A DNA stretch of 64,000 bases from positions 1-64,000 of the forward strand of contig CAZDKK010000008.1 in the NCBI GenBank assembly GCA_964506245.1. The letters run 5' to 3'. This DNA is from CAZDKK01 sp964506245. Its GTDB lineage: Bacteria; Eisenbacteria; RBG-16-71-46; CAIMUX01; WJJG01. Below are positions 62,290 through 64,000 of this stretch, in pieces (positions within the stretch are counted from its first letter, which is position 1; each line of letters starts with the position of its first letter). The translations under genes and the position numbers were made by a program. The notes under the pieces were generated by a model. It saw only the letters and a program-made list of their open reading frames with translations. It was not told where the DNA came from and searched no databases.

Positions 62290-62480
62290 CGGCGGTGGCC
62301 AGGCGGTACTGGGGCATGACTTGGATGGGTCGGACTCCAGAATGTCGCCCTCGGCTGTCTGGCCTTGCCCGATCTGACGGCACGAAGGTCCTGGGTGCCA
62401 TGAGTCGACGAATCGCCTGGTTCATCGAGCAGATGCAATCGCCAGGAAGCCGCGCGATTTCAGGCCAGTGAAAAATCGTC

Positions 62481-62508
62481 TTGACTATTTTGCAGGATAA
62501 GTTATTAT
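62481..62508 (+). promoter_or_regulatory. Strong sigma-70 promoter with very short leader
   Basis: TTGACT (62481-62486, 5 of 6), a 16-bp spacer and TATTAT (62503-62508, 5 of 6). The start codon at 62515 follows the -10 box by only 6 bp, so the mRNA would be leaderless or nearly so. The region is AT-rich in a GC-rich background. Confidence 0.65.
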
Positions 62509-62514
62509 AGCCAC

Positions 62515-63735
62515 ATGCTGGCACGCGAACCCTATGTCCATATCTGGGAAGAACTTGCTGCCGAGAAGCGCATGGTGCTTCTGGCCGGGCCGCGGCAATG
62601 TGGCAAGACCACGCTGGGAAAGATGATCGCCGCACGGTTCACCAACAGCCTCTACTTCAACTGGGACGTCCTCACCGACAAGCAGAAGCTCATCGCCGAT
62701 CCCTACTTCTTCCAGAACATCGGAAGAAAGGACGCGTCCACGCCGCTGGTCTTGTTCGACGAGATTCACAAGTACAAGGACTGGAGGAACTATCTCAAGG
62801 GTGTCTACGACCGCTTCCATGACGGGTACCATTTCCTGGTTTCGGGAAGCGGGCGACTCGATCTCTATCAGAAGGGCGGGGATTCCCTGGCCGGTCGCTA
62901 CTACCCCTTCCGCCTGTGGCCGCTCACGCTCGGGGAACTTCACAAGCAGGGCAACACGTTCGATCGCTTCAGGCAGGATCCGCTGCTGGTGTGCGCCCGG
63001 GACCGGGAAGACTGCCAGGCAACGTGGCGACGCCTGTCCTCATTCAGCGGCTTTCCTGAACCCTACCTGGCCGGGAGAGCGACCACATACCGACGCTGGT
63101 CAAGCGCATACCATCGCCAGCTCATCCGCGAAGACATCCGGGATCTGACGGACGTCAAGAACATCGACGATTTGGAGATCCTGTTCGCCCTCCTACCGTC
63201 CAGAGTGGGGGCGCCGCTGTCGATTCCCAGCCTGAGCGCCGATCTGAAGGTCGCCTACAACACCGTGAAGAGCTGGCTCGGCATCTTCGAGCGGTTCTAT
63301 CTCACCTTCACCCTGACCCCTTGGACGGCCCAAGTCAGCCGTGCGATCCAGAAGGAACGCAAGGTCTACGTATTCGACCACGCCCTGATCGAGGACCCGG
63401 GGGTGCGGTTCGAGAACATGATCGCACTGGAGCTGTTTCGCGCCGTCTCCAACTGGAACGACCTTGGCCTCGGACGTTTCGGGCTTCACTACATCCGCAC
63501 CAAGGAGGGTCGCGAAGTCGACTTCCTGCTGGTCGAGAAACGCAAGCCCCTGCTGTTGATCGAGGCAAAACTCGGGGACACGACTCCCGAGGTCAGCCTG
63601 AAACGGTTCCAGACGGCCTTGTCAATTCCCGCCGTCCAGCTCGTCGACGAGGATGACGGCTACCGGCTCCTGGACAACCATGGCCGGCCGGTGCTGGTGG
63701 CGCCCGCCGCCTGGTGGTTGCCCAACTTGCCGTGA
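62515..63735 (+). CDS. AAA_14/DUF4143 ATPase with nuclease-like C-terminal domain
   Basis: 406 aa. Walker A GPRQCGKTT (~25-33), Walker B LVLFDEIHK and sensor VSGSGRLDL in the AAA_14 part; SLAGRYYPFRLWPLTLGEL is the family mark. The DUF4143 half starts near 200 (YHRQLIREDIRDLTDV) with a winged-helix (LKVAYNTVKSWLGIFERF). The end has a PD-(D/E)xK-like pattern: GREVDFLLVEKRKPLLLIEAK. Function of the family is unknown; members are often mobile and are suspected of defence or toxin-like roles. A near-leaderless promoter precedes it; the stop overlaps a GTG of the next open frame. Confidence 0.88.
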   Translation: MLAREPYVHIWEELAAEKRMVLLAGPRQCGKTTLGKMIAARFTNSLYFNWDVLTDKQKLIADPYFFQNIGRKDASTPLVLFDEIHKYKDWRNYLKGVYDRFHDGYHFLVSGSGRLDLYQKGGDSLAGRYYPFRLWPLTLGELHKQGNTFDRFRQDPLLVCARDREDCQATWRRLSSFSGFPEPYLAGRATTYRRWSSAYHRQLIREDIRDLTDVKNIDDLEILFALLPSRVGAPLSIPSLSADLKVAYNTVKSWLGIFERFYLTFTLTPWTAQVSRAIQKERKVYVFDHALIEDPGVRFENMIALELFRAVSNWNDLGLGRFGLHYIRTKEGREVDFLLVEKRKPLLLIEAKLGDTTPEVSLKRFQTALSIPAVQLVDEDDGYRLLDNHGRPVLVAPAAWWLPNLP

Positions 63736-64000
63736 GATCCTGCTCGGATGAGCTGTGCCCGCTGCTGAAAGCCCTCGATGCAGCCACGACCGTGTCAACG
63801 CCGAGGGTCTCGGACGGATGCGTGGACGTCGAGATCGCCGACTACGCCTGGCCGGAAAAGCGGGTGCTCGTCTTCATCGGCGGGATGTCGGCCAGGCTGC
63901 ACGGCGACCCCCGGCAGAGCGCGGTCGACCGGACGCGACTTGAGCATCGAGCGGTGTGTTTGATTTCCACGGTCTGGCTGCTACAATCTGTGCGCGATCC
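63732..64000 (+). other. Partial open frame at right edge, helicase/nuclease C-domain-like
   Basis: GTG 63732 overlaps the ATPase stop (GTGA), and the frame stays open to the window end (~89 codons). The part VDVEIADYAWPEKRVLVFIG, GMSARLHGDPRQSAVDR resembles the endonuclease-like ends of DUF1998/Lhr-type helicases ('vavFvDG...hgdp...DR'). A good promoter sits inside it (63960-63987), which would fit the frame being a remnant. Too short to name. Confidence 0.35.
63960..63987 (+). promoter_or_regulatory. Sigma-70-type promoter pointing out of the window
   Basis: TTGATT (63960-63965), a 16-bp spacer and TACAAT (63982-63987, 5 of 6). It would drive a gene beginning beyond base 64000. Confidence 0.5.

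Noticed and set aside
1..64000. CRISPR arrays, rRNA and tRNA genes
   Set aside because: No regularly spaced repeats and no cloverleaf or rRNA-like stretch was seen by eye; a covariance-model scan was not possible.

Overview
This 64 kb window is GC-rich chromosomal DNA of a Gram-negative-type bacterium, probably from an uncultured lineage near the FCB group (Eisenbacteria-like). That placement is an inference. It rests on several large secreted proteins with FG-GAP/VCBS repeats or catalytic domains that end in a FlgD-like 'NPF...GVYFCRL' C-terminal module, on an OmpA-type lipoprotein, an outer-membrane barrel candidate and a Tat-exported Fe-S protein, and on the abundance of acyl-CoA enzymes. 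No rRNA, tRNA or CRISPR array was seen.

Layout. 1-5000: glycosyltransferase (cut by the left edge), ADP-forming acyl-CoA synthetase, DEAD-box RNA helicase. 5000-16100: VCBS protein, OmpA lipoprotein, metallo-beta-lactamase-fold hydrolase, 1112-aa sortilin/BNR-like protein, EamA, NCS2 and MFS transporters. 16235-19562: a tightly coupled operon for a membrane redox module (Tat Fe-S protein, NrfD-like quinone subunit, 13-haem cytochrome c). 19560-24900: a scarred stretch holding a chimera of an M48-protease fragment and an IS91-like transposase fragment, a VCBS protein, a truncated DUF4143 protein, and then an HtpX-zinc ribbon / LemA / zf-TFIIB cluster. 24985-28382: a four-gene ABC exporter operon (permease-ATPase-permease-ATPase, all overlapping). 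28634-32812: AMP-dependent acyl-activating enzyme, acyl-CoA dehydrogenase, enoyl-CoA hydratase. 32877-33528: MNT/HEPN toxin-antitoxin pair. 33807-36071: decayed DUF1998-type helicase. 36489-40027: outer-membrane protein and a CoA-transferase A/B pair coupled to a response-regulator/histidine-kinase protein. 40234-42642: a Tgt paralogue overlapping an Rmt/FmrO-like 16S rRNA methyltransferase homologue, converging on a single-domain ModE-like regulator. 42726-45642: broken response regulator, EF-hand protein, and an ECF sigma / membrane anti-sigma candidate / Spy-like sensor operon. 45923-55543: five consecutive exported-protein genes (CotH with three lamin-tail domains, arylsulfotransferase-like, small jelly-roll-like protein, VCBS protein, M36-like metalloprotease). 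55682-58645: BrnA-like and ORF6N remnants next to a complete IS66 element. 59300-64000: SWIM/SNF2 helicase split over two frames, a DUF4143 ATPase with a strong promoter, and a partial ORF.

The most interesting candidate system is the translationally coupled Tgt paralogue plus Rmt-like methyltransferase (40234-42308). Both keep recognisable catalytic motifs, and the pairing suggests a two-enzyme RNA modification pathway. Next are the Fe-S/NrfD/13-haem module without a catalytic subunit, and the double-SWIM/SNF2 pair. The window also carries at least six broken genes at three scars (19.6-22.4 kb, 33.8-36.1 kb, 55.7-58.6 kb), so parts of it have been rearranged by mobile elements.
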